NCBI GenBank assembly: GCA_022570795.1
Contig: JAKUDP010000025.1
Location: 1,317,001-1,381,000, forward strand
Origin: Sphaerulina vaccinii
Lineage: Eukaryota; Ascomycota; Dothideomycetes; Mycosphaerellales; Mycosphaerellaceae
DNA: 64,000 nt
Direction: 5' to 3'
This document shows positions 22,853-31,764 of this stretch, in pieces. Made by a program: the position numbers and the translations under genes. The notes below the pieces were generated by a model that saw nothing but the letters and a program-made list of their open reading frames with translations, was not told the origin of the DNA and did not search any database. Every line of letters begins with the position of its first letter. Positions within the stretch are counted from its first letter, which is position 1.

Positions 22853-23204
22853 AGACGAGCATGCGTGAGGGAAGGGCGCATTAGTGGAAAGAGATGATGA
22901 GGATGCGGAGGTCATGAGCTGAAGCAGCAGTTTTATGTATAAAGTGTATACAAGGCAGTTGGTTCTCTCAGCCGGATTGGCTTCGCTGGACTTTCTCAGA
23001 CGATATGCGCGCATGCCGTTGAGCTGAAGTCTGCACTGGACAGCGTTCAGAGAGCTGACTTGAATGTACATGAGGATGGAAAGCAAAAGAATGGCCCAGG
23101 ACTGCAAAAGCAATCGTCCCAGTGCTCGTGGCAACTTCCCGGATTAGTTGGCGAGAACAAGTCTTTCTGGCTTGAGCTCGGAACTAGCACTTCCAGCGAT
23201 CAAA
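22853..23204. other. Spacer between ATP19 and the tRNA-like array
   Basis: No gene motif seen. It contains the 3' flank of the ATP19-like gene and the left border of the repeat array. Confidence 0.35.
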
Positions 23205-25841
23205 CATCAGCTATGCTGACGATTTACTGAGTCTACCGTTAGACCACGGACGAATGTTGCCAATTGAAGCCCGCTGGCCCTATGTGACTGCTGCCATCCA
23301 CACCACTCGAAAGCCAAAAGGATACAGCACAATGCAAAACAATCGCCTCGAGCGCACGGGTGACCACATGGCAAGCGCTTGAATCAGCCGATTGCATAGT
23401 GTTGAGCATCTTCATCGAACCTTATCAAGCTTCAGAATACACCGACGGCTTACTGGTCTTTCCGCTACACCACGGACGACTGTCGAGATGAGGTGAAATC
23501 CTTTGATATATGAGCACTCATCGCTTCGGCACGAAAGGCAAAAGAGGGAGCAAAACAAGCGTTATCTGCAAGCGTTGTCGCCGAGACCATAGTCATCAAG
23601 TCTGCTACTGGCTTGATACCAAATATGGCACCTCTACATTATCAAGCATCAGCTATGCTGACGACTTACTTGACTTTCCGCTACACCATGCACGACTGTT
23701 GGATTTGCAGCATTCCTGGAGTTATATGGATATTCAACTATTCAAACTATGAGCAAAAGTACTACACAGATGGCAAAACAATTGCCCTGTCTACGCACAT
23801 GCAGCGCCGATCCACGAACACAAGTACTAATGTCTTGCACATTGGATCATGTCACGGCATTCTTGTTAGCACAGCATGGCGACTGCGACTTACTGGTCTT
23901 TCCGCTAGACCAAGGACGACTGTTGAGGATGAACTGTCCTTAGCAGTATATGGACATCAACTACTCATCCGGATCATAAAGCAAAAGTACGCCAAAAAGG
24001 CCAAAACAATCGCCTTGGAAGGCGCAGTACGCCCAAGACAGAGTCGCTACTCCGCTTTTTGCATCTCACTCTGACAAGTCAAGCATCAGTCTACACCGAC
24101 GACCTACTGGCTTTCCGCTACACCACGGACGACTGATGAAGATGCAGCATTTACGATTGTATATGACTGTCACTTTGTCGACTGGAGAAGTGCAAAAAGA
24201 AGTGCGACACGTGCAAAACTATTGTCCGCTCGGAAAAGGCGGATGTACGATCGATTAGGTACGATCACAAGTCATTCGGCTTGTGCCTTACTCGACGACT
24301 CTGGTGTATCAAGCATCAGCTACGCCGACGACTTACTAGCTCTGCCACTAGACCATGGACGATTGTTGAAGAAGCAGCATTTCTGAGAACGTATGACCTT
24401 TAATTATGAGAGTGGAGTGGAGTAGGGGACGCAAAAAGTGCAGAACAATCGCCAGAGAAAGCACTTGTGGTAATGAGCGGCAGTCAAGTCATGAGGCTTG
24501 GAGTCTTCAACTCTTTCGACAAGTCAAGCATCAGCTACGCCAACGACTTACTGATCTTTCCGCTAGACCATTGACGACTGTTGAAGAACGCAAGCACGGA
24601 GATACATATCAAGGTGGAATGTCTCAATACTACTTTGGCAAAAGGAAAATTTGCCAAGGACAATTCGAAAGCAAAACAATCGCTATATCTGCGGCTTTCG
24701 TCGCATTCCACATTAGGTCTGCTTGTTGACCTATATTAGGCTGCAAAGACTCTGTTCAACCAAGCATCAGCCAGACCGACGACTTGCTGGCTCTACCACT
24801 AGACCACGGACGACTGTTGAGGGACCAAAGTTCTGAGATGCATATGAATGCTGAATACCCCAGTTGGACTTTAGCAAAAGGAACGGCAACTGCTGTTGAC
24901 CAATCGAGGGCAAAACGTTTGCCGCTGGCTGTGAGCATGGACTTCGCTTAAACTTGTAGACCTATTCTTTGCCTGTACTTATACGACTAAGATTATTGTG
25001 ACCAAGCATCAGCTGAGCCGACGACTTACTGGCTTTCCCACTGGACCATTGACGACTGTTTTACAGACACGACTCGAGGCTCATATGTGTATCTTGAACG
25101 TGTACACCACTTTTGCAAAACGGCAATCGTTACCTCCGCACCAAAAGGAATGTAACCGAAGCAAAAAGTCGCCCACAGCGCGCCGCTAAGGATAGCGTTG
25201 CTGCCTTTGAAGTCTGCAGACTTCGCTGAAAGCAGAGCACATCTATGCTTATAGTCCGAGCATCAGCATATGCTAACGACTTGCCGATCTTACCGCTAGA
25301 CCAAGGACGATTATTGAGAGAAGCCAATCAAGACTCGTACATGTATCTCAACTGTACAGAGCTGGCAAGAAGCGAAAGAGAGGCGCAAGAAACTCAACGT
25401 TCTTGCAACGGCGAAGGGAACATGATGGGAGCAAAACGATCGCCCATGATGCCCGGCCTGAGACAAAGACTGAGGTGATTAAAGTCCACAGGCTTCGATT
25501 CCATCACATTACACTTGTAGTCATGGACCAAGCATCAGCTATGCCGACGACTTATTGGCCATTCCACTAGACCAAGGACAACTTGTTGAAAGGAGCACAC
25601 TCAACCTCGTATGTGTATGTCAATTGTACTGGTTCGATGAGAAGCAAAAGGGTTAACTAGAAAACGGAATGTGTTACTTAGCGGAGCAGAAGAAGACAAG
25701 AGGGGCAAAACAATCGCCTCGTGCAGCGTCCAACCTGAACACACAAGCAAGGACGAGACCGACCAGTCTCGGGTGTATATGCTGTTATCGAGCATCAGCT
25801 ATATCGACGACTTATCGACTTTACCGCTATACCACGGACGA
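23205..25841 (-). repeat. Tandem array of 12 degenerate tRNA-like (box A-bearing) units
   Basis: Twelve units repeat every 213-271 bp. Read on the minus strand, their 5' ends lie at about 25841, 25581, 25310, 25055, 24813, 24577, 24362, 24132, 23919, 23695, 23479 and 23253. Each begins with a tRNA-like segment: a 7-base TCGTCCN acceptor-like strand, TG, then GTCT-AGCGGNA-AGAC. The latter contains TGGTCTAGCGG, a good match to the RNA polymerase III box A, and in several units a perfect D arm. Next come GTAAGT (GC or AT variants occur) and GCTGATG. For 11 of the 12 units a T run (usually GGCGATTGTTTTGC) lies 130-149 nt from the 5' end. The GGCGA strand can pair with TCGTC(C). The array is in register with the tRNA-Met at 26095, which has the same 145-nt spacing to its T run. 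A canonical T arm and box B are not consistently visible. Confidence 0.7.
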
Positions 25842-25950
25842 CAGTTGGAGATACCAGATGCGACCTCATATATGAACATCACCTTCCTGCTACCAGTCGA
25901 CGCAAAAGAGTGTCCGCTACCACGAAGGACAAAGTAACGCTCGAAACAGC

Positions 25951-25955
25951 AAAAA
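25951..25955 (-). terminator. RNA polymerase III T-run terminator of tRNA-iMet
   Basis: Five T residues on the minus strand lie 13 nt past the tRNA 3' end, as expected for Pol III termination. Confidence 0.6.
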
Positions 25956-25967
25956 GAATGAGAAGTG

Positions 25968-26095
25968 TAGCTTCGACAGGGCTCGATCCTGTGGCCTCCG
26001 GGTTATGAGCCCGGCCTGGATTGCTGTTAGTTACTGCGATGCAGAGTGGTGAAGAGAAGGGGGTGACTCACGATCTTCCGCTGATCTACGAAGCT
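25968..26095 (-). tRNA. Initiator tRNA-Met (CAT) with an mRNA-type 56-nt intron between D arm and anticodon arm
   Basis: Removing 26016-26071 leaves a perfect 72-nt tRNA. Acceptor stem: AGCTTCG/CGAAGCT. D arm: GATC-AGCGGAA-GATC. Anticodon arm: CCGGG-CTCATAA-CCCGG. Variable loop: AGGCC. T arm: ACAGG-ATCGAGC-CCTGT. Discriminator: A73. Initiator hallmarks are the A1:T72 pair, three G:C pairs next to the CAT loop, and A54 in the T loop. Box B is GGATCGAGCCC. The insert begins GTGAGT, has TAACTAAC as a branch-site-like element about 12 nt from its end, and ends CCAG, exactly like local mRNA introns. It is not at the canonical tRNA intron position (37/38). The tRNA fold and the intron signals are seen directly; that the spliceosome removes it is inference. 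Confidence 0.8.
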
Positions 26096-26762
26096 GTGTT
26101 GGATTTCTCTGATTGGAGGAAAGGCATGATTTGAGAGTGAATATGATTGTCCAAAGACACAAGTGAGATTCTAAAGAAGACGAGTTCAGCATGAGCCAAG
26201 TGAATGAGAGCGCTATGCTTCGAAGGCAGAACAGAAATCAAGGTACATGCGCTATCTTGGACATCACGACTACAACGATCTCTCCCTCGCCTCGATGGCG
26301 CAAGCAGTAAGTCATCCCGTACGGGATGCGTGCTAGATTCGACATACCTGAGTCCGTCCTACAGGCCAAAGGTCTGGACCGGCCTGATAGTACCGATACC
26401 ATCGAGTCCGAGGACGATTGTTTTTTGTTCTTTCGTTCTCCAGAACGACTTTCTTCGAGTGGATACTTGATGCATAGCGTCCGGAAGCATGCATGCTACC
26501 ACCACTTCGACTACGTTGCGTTGGACTTTCGCGGCTTACTGTTTTGGATATTGGTACGACTGAGCCTGTGGTGGACCACTAGCCACTCAATAAATGCTGA
26601 CAAGCTTGACACGTGGTTTTACCCCGATATATATACTTCTCGGGTTGTACGCTGCCTGGACTCCTACAACCAACTATCAACGACAGAAACCTACCTGCAA
26701 ATACGACTTCTTCTAGGACGACTCGATAGCAAATTCGACCCACAGCACTACCTTCATCTGAT
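26096..26762. other. Spacer between tRNA-iMet and the microprotein genes
   Basis: It contains the tRNA 5' flank and the presumed promoter of the first microprotein gene. A 157-codon + strand frame at 26326-26799 lacks recognisable features and overlaps the microprotein start, so it is not called. Confidence 0.35.
26610..26640 (+). promoter_or_regulatory. CACGTG plus ATATATATACTTCTC promoter element
   Basis: CACGTG at 26610 is followed by a TATA-like ATATATATACTTCTC at about 26628, some 120-135 bp before the first microprotein start. The same two elements recur before the gene at 27526 (CACGTG at 27326, TATA at about 27425). CACGTG also recurs before the gene at 29360 (at 29107). Confidence 0.45.
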
Positions 26763-26915
26763 ATGGATGATAAAGGCAACGACTCTCCCTTCCTCATAGT
26801 AGCTATCATAGCGGCGGCACTCTTCTTTACCTTCGACAGACGCGACCAACGAAGATACGACCTTGCACTTGCGAAGCTCGAGCACGAAGAAAAACTAGCG
26901 CGGCGCAAGTACTGA
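26763..26915 (+). CDS. 50-residue single-pass membrane microprotein, copy 1
   Basis: The frame is MDDKGNDSPF, then a hydrophobic segment (LIVAIIAAALFFTF, about residues 11-24), then a basic/acidic amphipathic tail (RRYDLALAKLEHEEKLARRKY). It is short enough to be missed by usual gene finders. A second 50-codon frame 26 bp downstream shares the architecture and the tail pattern R-[YF]-D-[LM]-x-x-x-[KR]-x-L-E-H, which supports both as real paralogues. It is probably a small membrane-anchored protein with a cytosolic helix; function unknown. Confidence 0.5.
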   Translation: MDDKGNDSPFLIVAIIAAALFFTFDRRDQRRYDLALAKLEHEEKLARRKY

Positions 26916-26940
26916 ATCGACAACACGACCTCTGCCAAAG

Positions 26941-27093
26941 ATGGACTCAATCGGATTCTTCTTGGTGGCGCTTCAGGTGGCGCTTATAGTGGCGATCTTC
27001 CTTTATAGAGAAGAGCAACTCAAGCGCAAATTTGACATGGTGAGACGTGAACTCGAGCATCAAGCCCGAGTCGCACAGGTTCAAAGAGGTTGA
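26941..27093 (+). CDS. 50-residue single-pass membrane microprotein, copy 2
   Basis: The frame is MDSIGFFLVALQVALIVAIF with a hydrophobic segment at about 5-21, then YREEQLKRKFDMVRRELEHQ and a short tail. The length (50) and layout are the same as in copy 1. It may be translated from the same transcript or from its own promoter. Function unknown. Confidence 0.5.
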   Translation: MDSIGFFLVALQVALIVAIFLYREEQLKRKFDMVRRELEHQARVAQVQRG

Positions 27094-27114
27094 GACGTTG
27101 AGCATAGGAGGAAG

Positions 27115-27234
27115 ATGGCTGCATTCGACCTTGTGGGAGAACTGGAGCGAGTCGAGGAAGACTTATCAGAAGCGCTAGTGGTGGTTCTGTCAGTGTCGGA
27201 AGAGAGAGGCCGTTCGTTGAGGCGCAGGAGCTGA
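27115..27234 (+). CDS. Possible 39-residue small ORF
   Basis: The frame begins MAAFDLVGELERVEEDLSEA and ends with an Arg-rich tail. It follows the two microproteins in the same orientation but lacks the membrane segment, so it could be chance. Listed because of its position. Confidence 0.2.
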   Translation: MAAFDLVGELERVEEDLSEALVVVLSVSEERGRSLRRRS

Positions 27235-27320
27235 GTTCGGGGATTTCGGTTCACAACGGCCTGGAATCGTATGAAGGTCGCACCCGCGACATCAAGAAGA
27301 CGACACTGGTCATTTTGCTT

Positions 27321-27366
27321 GAGCACACGTGGTTCCAAGCTTGTATGACTCGTGGTTAGGAACCAT
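27321..27366 (+). promoter_or_regulatory. Duplicated upstream element, copy 1 (with CACGTG)
   Basis: GAGCACACGTGG...GAACCATGGTAG here corresponds closely to 29102-29163. It marks homologous 5' regions of the two downstream paralogues. Confidence 0.5.
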
Positions 27367-27525
27367 GGTAGCCATCCCCACTGGCTACAGAGAATTGAAG
27401 ACCTTGGCATTTGATCTTTTCACAATATATATACTTCTCACCTCTGCGCTTCACGATCAGTGTTATGCAGCGACACCTTTCCACAAAAGGAAATCGATTT
27501 TACACGCTCAATTCTGCCTACCGCC

Positions 27526-29103
27526 ATGGCAAAATGTGTTGACGACGGTTCTCCGGAAGTTCCAACGGACCGGGAGCAGGAGCTCGCCCTCAGTGCCGGA
27601 AGTTTCAGCGACAGCGATACTGGAGATGCAGATTACGACATGCCCGCAATCAACGTCCTATTCGAGCAGATCTCGGAAGTGGGAGACCTACCTCCACATA
27701 TAGCAAAGCTTACTGTGAAGCTACTGCCTGCATATGGGCGATATTGGTATAAGGACGATGATAGCAATGAAAAGGAATTAAACTCCTTGACAAGTCGAGC
27801 GAACAAGCAGCTGGAAAGCTACCACAGACGGCTCTTGGCCGCTCACGATTCAGAAGCGCTCCGTGCAGCCAGCGAGGAGGCAAGCAAAGCACGTAATGAG
27901 CTTGAAACTGCATACCGCCAGATCGAGAACAGTACGGCTAAGCTGGGAGCGATATTGGAGAGCAGAGCTCTCCTGCCTCAGCGTGAGAGTGCTACACTTC
28001 GGATCAATGACAACGTCACCCACCTGGACGATATTGATGCGGAGCTAGAAGGCGTACACGGGCCCTCGCTTCAGTCAGGCAGATCAGATTGTACCGAGAA
28101 GCCAAAGACATCTGAACTCCACCTTCCAAACGACATCCACGCTGGCCCAGAGTGGTACAGAGGCTTCAGTCTATTCCAATGGACGATTGGAGAGCTGCAT
28201 AGCATTCTTGAACGTACGCCTATGTTGAGTTCGAAGAGGTTCAGCGAGTACTTACTCCATATCATCACAAATTCCACCAGCTATGTGGATGATGGTGAAA
28301 TCGCTATGGATCAGAAAGCTCGGCGTATGTTCCAGGCTCTCGATGAAGCAGAAGATGGTAATGGGAAATTTCATCACTTCCATTTGTGTGCTGAGCTACT
28401 CAACTTACACTTCAGGCCAGAAGGTCCAGGCTTTCGACGTGCTCTGATACGAACCAGGATGATCAGGTTCATGCGCATAAATATCGTAGAGGCTACTGAG
28501 TATCTAAACTGCGCCAAAGCTCGTAGCACACTTTGGAAGAGATATTCAGACTTCACTTGCGAGAAGCTCAAACCATGGAAACGCGACCGTGATCCAAACT
28601 GCTTCCACAGCTGGCACATTGGTCTGCTGCGGGACTTGCAGGAGCGAGCTCATATCGAAGTACGCAATCAAGTTCAGGTCCTTTGTAACGGACGTCTACC
28701 GCAGGAACTCGCAGATCAGATTTTCGAAGCAGCTCTGGCCCGTGATGGCGTCCCTCTCGATACCATGGTCAGCCACGATGGCGGTCCTGCAGACCGGCGA
28801 CATGCGTACGATGAATCGCCTCAGGTCCTGAAGGAGTACGACTACGGACGTATGGATAGATTCAAGTTCACTGAGTGGCATAATGCATACGATGCTACGC
28901 ACGATAAGAAACGACAAGAACGCGAAGACAATCCAGACTCAGATGACGAGGTCTCACAGGATGTATTCTCTCCAAGCTCCTCAGTTCTCTGCCAGTACGC
29001 TCGCCTCCGAACCACCGTATGCGCCTACCACGAGTCCAGAGACAGTCCTCACTATCATGTCAAGATTAGCAGCTCTCGCGATCCTTGCCACCTGCGAGCC
29101 TGA
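27526..29103 (+). CDS. Lineage-specific coiled-coil protein with F-box-like C-terminal motif, paralogue 1
   Basis: An intronless frame from the ATG at 27526 (CCGCCATGG context) encodes 525 residues. A predicted coiled coil at about 75-150 is rich in Glu, Lys and Arg. The middle contains WYRGFSLFQWTIGELHSILE, DQKARRMFQALDEAEDG and FRRALIRTRMIRFMRI. A short F-box-like motif (GRLPQELADQIFEAAL) lies near 400. A Ser/Asp-rich tail follows. It is paralogous to the next gene along its length (same order of blocks, including SR/CSR-TF, KKARRML/KARRMF and LPQELADQIF). No known family recognised. Confidence 0.72.
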   Translation: MAKCVDDGSPEVPTDREQELALSAGSFSDSDTGDADYDMPAINVLFEQISEVGDLPPHIAKLTVKLLPAYGRYWYKDDDSNEKELNSLTSRANKQLESYHRRLLAAHDSEALRAASEEASKARNELETAYRQIENSTAKLGAILESRALLPQRESATLRINDNVTHLDDIDAELEGVHGPSLQSGRSDCTEKPKTSELHLPNDIHAGPEWYRGFSLFQWTIGELHSILERTPMLSSKRFSEYLLHIITNSTSYVDDGEIAMDQKARRMFQALDEAEDGNGKFHHFHLCAELLNLHFRPEGPGFRRALIRTRMIRFMRINIVEATEYLNCAKARSTLWKRYSDFTCEKLKPWKRDRDPNCFHSWHIGLLRDLQERAHIEVRNQVQVLCNGRLPQELADQIFEAALARDGVPLDTMVSHDGGPADRRHAYDESPQVLKEYDYGRMDRFKFTEWHNAYDATHDKKRQEREDNPDSDDEVSQDVFSPSSSVLCQYARLRTTVCAYHESRDSPHYHVKISSSRDPCHLRA

Positions 29104-29163
29104 GCACACGTGGCTTCCAGCTCCCGCGACTGTCTACGTGACTCGCGGCTATGAACCATGGTA
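29102..29163 (+). promoter_or_regulatory. Duplicated upstream element, copy 2 (with CACGTG)
   Basis: Same element as at 27321-27366: GAGCACACGTGGCTTCCAG ... GAACCATGGTAG. It overlaps the end of paralogue 1 and lies about 200 bp before the start of paralogue 2. Confidence 0.5.
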
Positions 29164-29359
29164 GTGTACGGAGCACTCATGAAATGCGGAAAGAGCTTGG
29201 CAATTCGAAATTTGTTACATATATTTTTCAATCTCGATGCTACCCGCATCAGCACTTTAATTGAGCAACCGAAGACGAGCACGCCACATATCACAATACA
29301 GCACCAGCCGCAACAGCACTTCTGTCAACAGATCAAAGACGAGCACGCCGCACATCGTC

Positions 29360-30640
29360 ATGGCTTCCAAGGATCAACCGACCACGAACGTCCGCGAGCT
29401 ACTTCATGACAGGCGAGACTTGACTGTGACCTTATTACCCACCGACGAACACAAATTTGACAAGAATCCACTGGAAGAGTTGGCCGCAGGCATCAACGAG
29501 CGACTTGAACATTACCACATGCGACTCTTGTTCCAACCAGAAGAATCGATGGCGCTGAAGAGACTTCAGTCCACCCGCAACGATGTCGAGCAAGCCCGAG
29601 ACCAGATAGCCAATGCCCTCCAACAGATCGAAGATGGCTATGCCAAGCTAGACGCCATTAACAGCCGCTCACTCGAAGCTGATCAAGCAGAGAAGACCAT
29701 CGAACCTCTCGCTTTCAGTTCCTTGGGCAACTTCCAACCGGATGCGGCGAACCACGACATGTCGCTTACAGACGGAAAGACGACGCCACAGCGAGCGTGG
29801 TATGAGCACAATGATCTGTTCCGCTTTAATGTTGGGGAGCTAGATCTTGCCCTTACTCACACTCCAATAAGGTGCTCGAGAACATTTGCGGCTTATCTGC
29901 TTGAGAAGATTTCTGCAGCGATCATAAGAGGTACCCGGAATAGCCCAATATGGCGAACCGATCAAGAGGACAAGAAAGCCCGGCGAATGTTGAAAGCCCT
30001 TGAGGATGCAGAGGACGGTCAAGGCGTGATTCACCAATTCCAGCTTTGTGCAAGGCTGCTTTGCAAGCACCACAAGCGTTTCGACAGGATGTATGGCTGC
30101 AACACCCGTCCTCGTACCCACTTTCGAACAAGGCTCATCAGGATGATGCGCATCACCATCGCAGAGACTCCTCAACATCTTGACCTGCATTGTGTGGAAG
30201 TGCGTCGCCGAATTTGGAAGCTATATTCTACAACCAAATGCGTCCTCTTCAGACCTGCCGAGACATACATGAACAACATGTGCTTCCATGAAGCCCATAT
30301 TGGCCTCCTCCACGACCTACAGGTGCGGGCCTATACCGAGATAGTCGACGAAACGCGACACGTAGCGCAGTTGGTCTGTCATCAGCGCTTGCCTCAGGAG
30401 CTAGCAGACCAGATCTTCGACATCGCCTGGAGAATCAATCTAGACGATCACAAGATTCCACAAAATCACAGGTTCAGTTATTCCCATGCACCGCCAGATA
30501 GTCTCACGTGGCATGAAGAGACGCCGGCAGCAGGCCTGTGTGGCCGCCTAGGAGGTACGGAGTGGTTGCGGCCTTACGATTTTGTGCAGGAGAAAAAGCA
30601 ACAGAGGCTCGATGATAGCTGGAATCCTCGGTATGGGTAG
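29360..30640 (+). CDS. Lineage-specific coiled-coil protein with F-box-like C-terminal motif, paralogue 2
   Basis: An intronless frame of 426 residues starts MASKDQPTTNVRELL. The block order matches paralogue 1: a coiled coil (ERLEHYHMRLL, ARDQIANALQQIEDGYAKL), YEHNDLFRFNVGELDLAL, KKARRMLKALEDAEDG, FRTRLIRMMRI, CFHEAHIGLLHDLQVRAY and RLPQELADQIFDIAW. The coding sequence plus its upstream element look like one tandem duplication. The function is unknown. The F-box-like tail suggests, but does not prove, a link to ubiquitin ligases. Confidence 0.72.
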   Translation: MASKDQPTTNVRELLHDRRDLTVTLLPTDEHKFDKNPLEELAAGINERLEHYHMRLLFQPEESMALKRLQSTRNDVEQARDQIANALQQIEDGYAKLDAINSRSLEADQAEKTIEPLAFSSLGNFQPDAANHDMSLTDGKTTPQRAWYEHNDLFRFNVGELDLALTHTPIRCSRTFAAYLLEKISAAIIRGTRNSPIWRTDQEDKKARRMLKALEDAEDGQGVIHQFQLCARLLCKHHKRFDRMYGCNTRPRTHFRTRLIRMMRITIAETPQHLDLHCVEVRRRIWKLYSTTKCVLFRPAETYMNNMCFHEAHIGLLHDLQVRAYTEIVDETRHVAQLVCHQRLPQELADQIFDIAWRINLDDHKIPQNHRFSYSHAPPDSLTWHEETPAAGLCGRLGGTEWLRPYDFVQEKKQQRLDDSWNPRYG

Positions 30641-30870
30641 ATGACCTCGTATACTTGGCATATGAGATACCATGACAGTGGGACTAGAAGCATGGAAGCT
30701 CTGAGGACTCATGCGAGAGTTACCAATTATGTCAACGATGACTGTTGAACACTTTTCACATTTATTCTCTCTTCGACCTCTAGGATACTACGCCAACAAA
30801 TTCACCTTCACAATCATCACACCCACTCACCACCCGATCAGAGGAAAGCATCACCACCACCACCGCCACC

Positions 30871-31431
30871 ATGTCAACAACAACCCCAACAGCAGCCCTC
30901 GCCGTCTTCGCCACCTACGAGCTCCGCTCAAAAATCCTCCTCAACCTCCCAGTCCAAAGACTACTATGCTGCACCCTAGTCTCACCAATTTTCAAAAACA
31001 CAATCGAACGCCTACCCGAAGCCAGATATCTTCTAGAAAGCCAACCTCCTACCACAATCCTAACCGGATCGGCAGGGATATACAAAACTTCAGGCATCTA
31101 CACCCGCTTTGATTGGACCTGTCTGAAGACCTTTGTGCGGGTGCAATATGGGACCGGACGCTGCACATTCTCATGGCTCAACAAAGAGGAGCTAAAGATA
31201 TGGGTATACGATGAGGGGCTGGATTGGAGAGGGACATGCGGAGACGTGCATAAAGTCTTCTTCGATGGGAATGAGCTATGTCGAGTTGGAGATTGTGGGC
31301 TTCGATGTCTGCGATCCGGTGCATGTATGCACCGCGGTGGCTATCCCGGAAGATCGAAATTGACCGAGAAGAGGAGGGATGGTGTACGGCAGAGATTTGA
31401 CTGGATGTATCAGCACAATGATGATACCTGA
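30871..31431 (+). CDS. F-box domain protein
   Basis: A single exon of 186 residues begins in a CCACCATGT context. Residues 10-45 (AVFATYELRSKILLNLPVQ, RLLCCTLVSPIFKNTIE) are a classic fungal F-box, predicted to bind Skp1 in an SCF ubiquitin ligase. The rest (LESQPPTTILTG onwards) matches the layout of small F-box proteins common in Dothideomycetes. The C-terminus is Cys/Arg-rich. It may be shorter than its relatives. The substrate is unknown. Confidence 0.75.
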   Translation: MSTTTPTAALAVFATYELRSKILLNLPVQRLLCCTLVSPIFKNTIERLPEARYLLESQPPTTILTGSAGIYKTSGIYTRFDWTCLKTFVRVQYGTGRCTFSWLNKEELKIWVYDEGLDWRGTCGDVHKVFFDGNELCRVGDCGLRCLRSGACMHRGGYPGRSKLTEKRRDGVRQRFDWMYQHNDDT

Positions 31432-31764
31432 GAATAACGAAATATGATATTAGCGTGCGCTACGCATAGCTGTCTGTCGGTCTGCTCTCTCTCTTCCTCT
31501 GTACTGTCCACACTCTTCGCATCTTGCGGTACTTTGATTCGCTTGCCTCCTTACCCAATGCTCCGATTCCAGTACCATGATGCCCAATAAGCAGAAAGCC
31601 GTGACCCATATCCACGTTGATAATGATGACTGATACAAAATGGTGTCCAACCAGTAGGGGCAATGCCCCATGCGCTCCTCTTCCTCCATGAAGCTTTTGT
31701 CGTCCTGTGTCCCACAATCCTGCAGACATTTTGCTTCTTTCCACCTTTCTCCAAGGTCATCTCA

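Noticed and set aside
23205..25841. The repeat units encode SYADDLL-like peptides, recalling the YADD motif of reverse transcriptases
   Set aside because: The frame is broken by stops or shifts in many units, no other reverse transcriptase motif is present, and the tRNA-like reading of the opposite strand explains the conservation better.
23205..25841. GCTGATG resembles a box C/D snoRNA box
   Set aside because: The box C consensus (RUGAUGA) is not met and no matching box D at a suitable spacing was seen.
23205..26095. CRISPR array
   Set aside because: Repeats are degenerate and about 213-271 bp apart, and the organism is a eukaryote.
26326..26799. 157-codon + strand frame before the microproteins
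   Set aside because: No motif, and it overlaps the better-supported microprotein frame.
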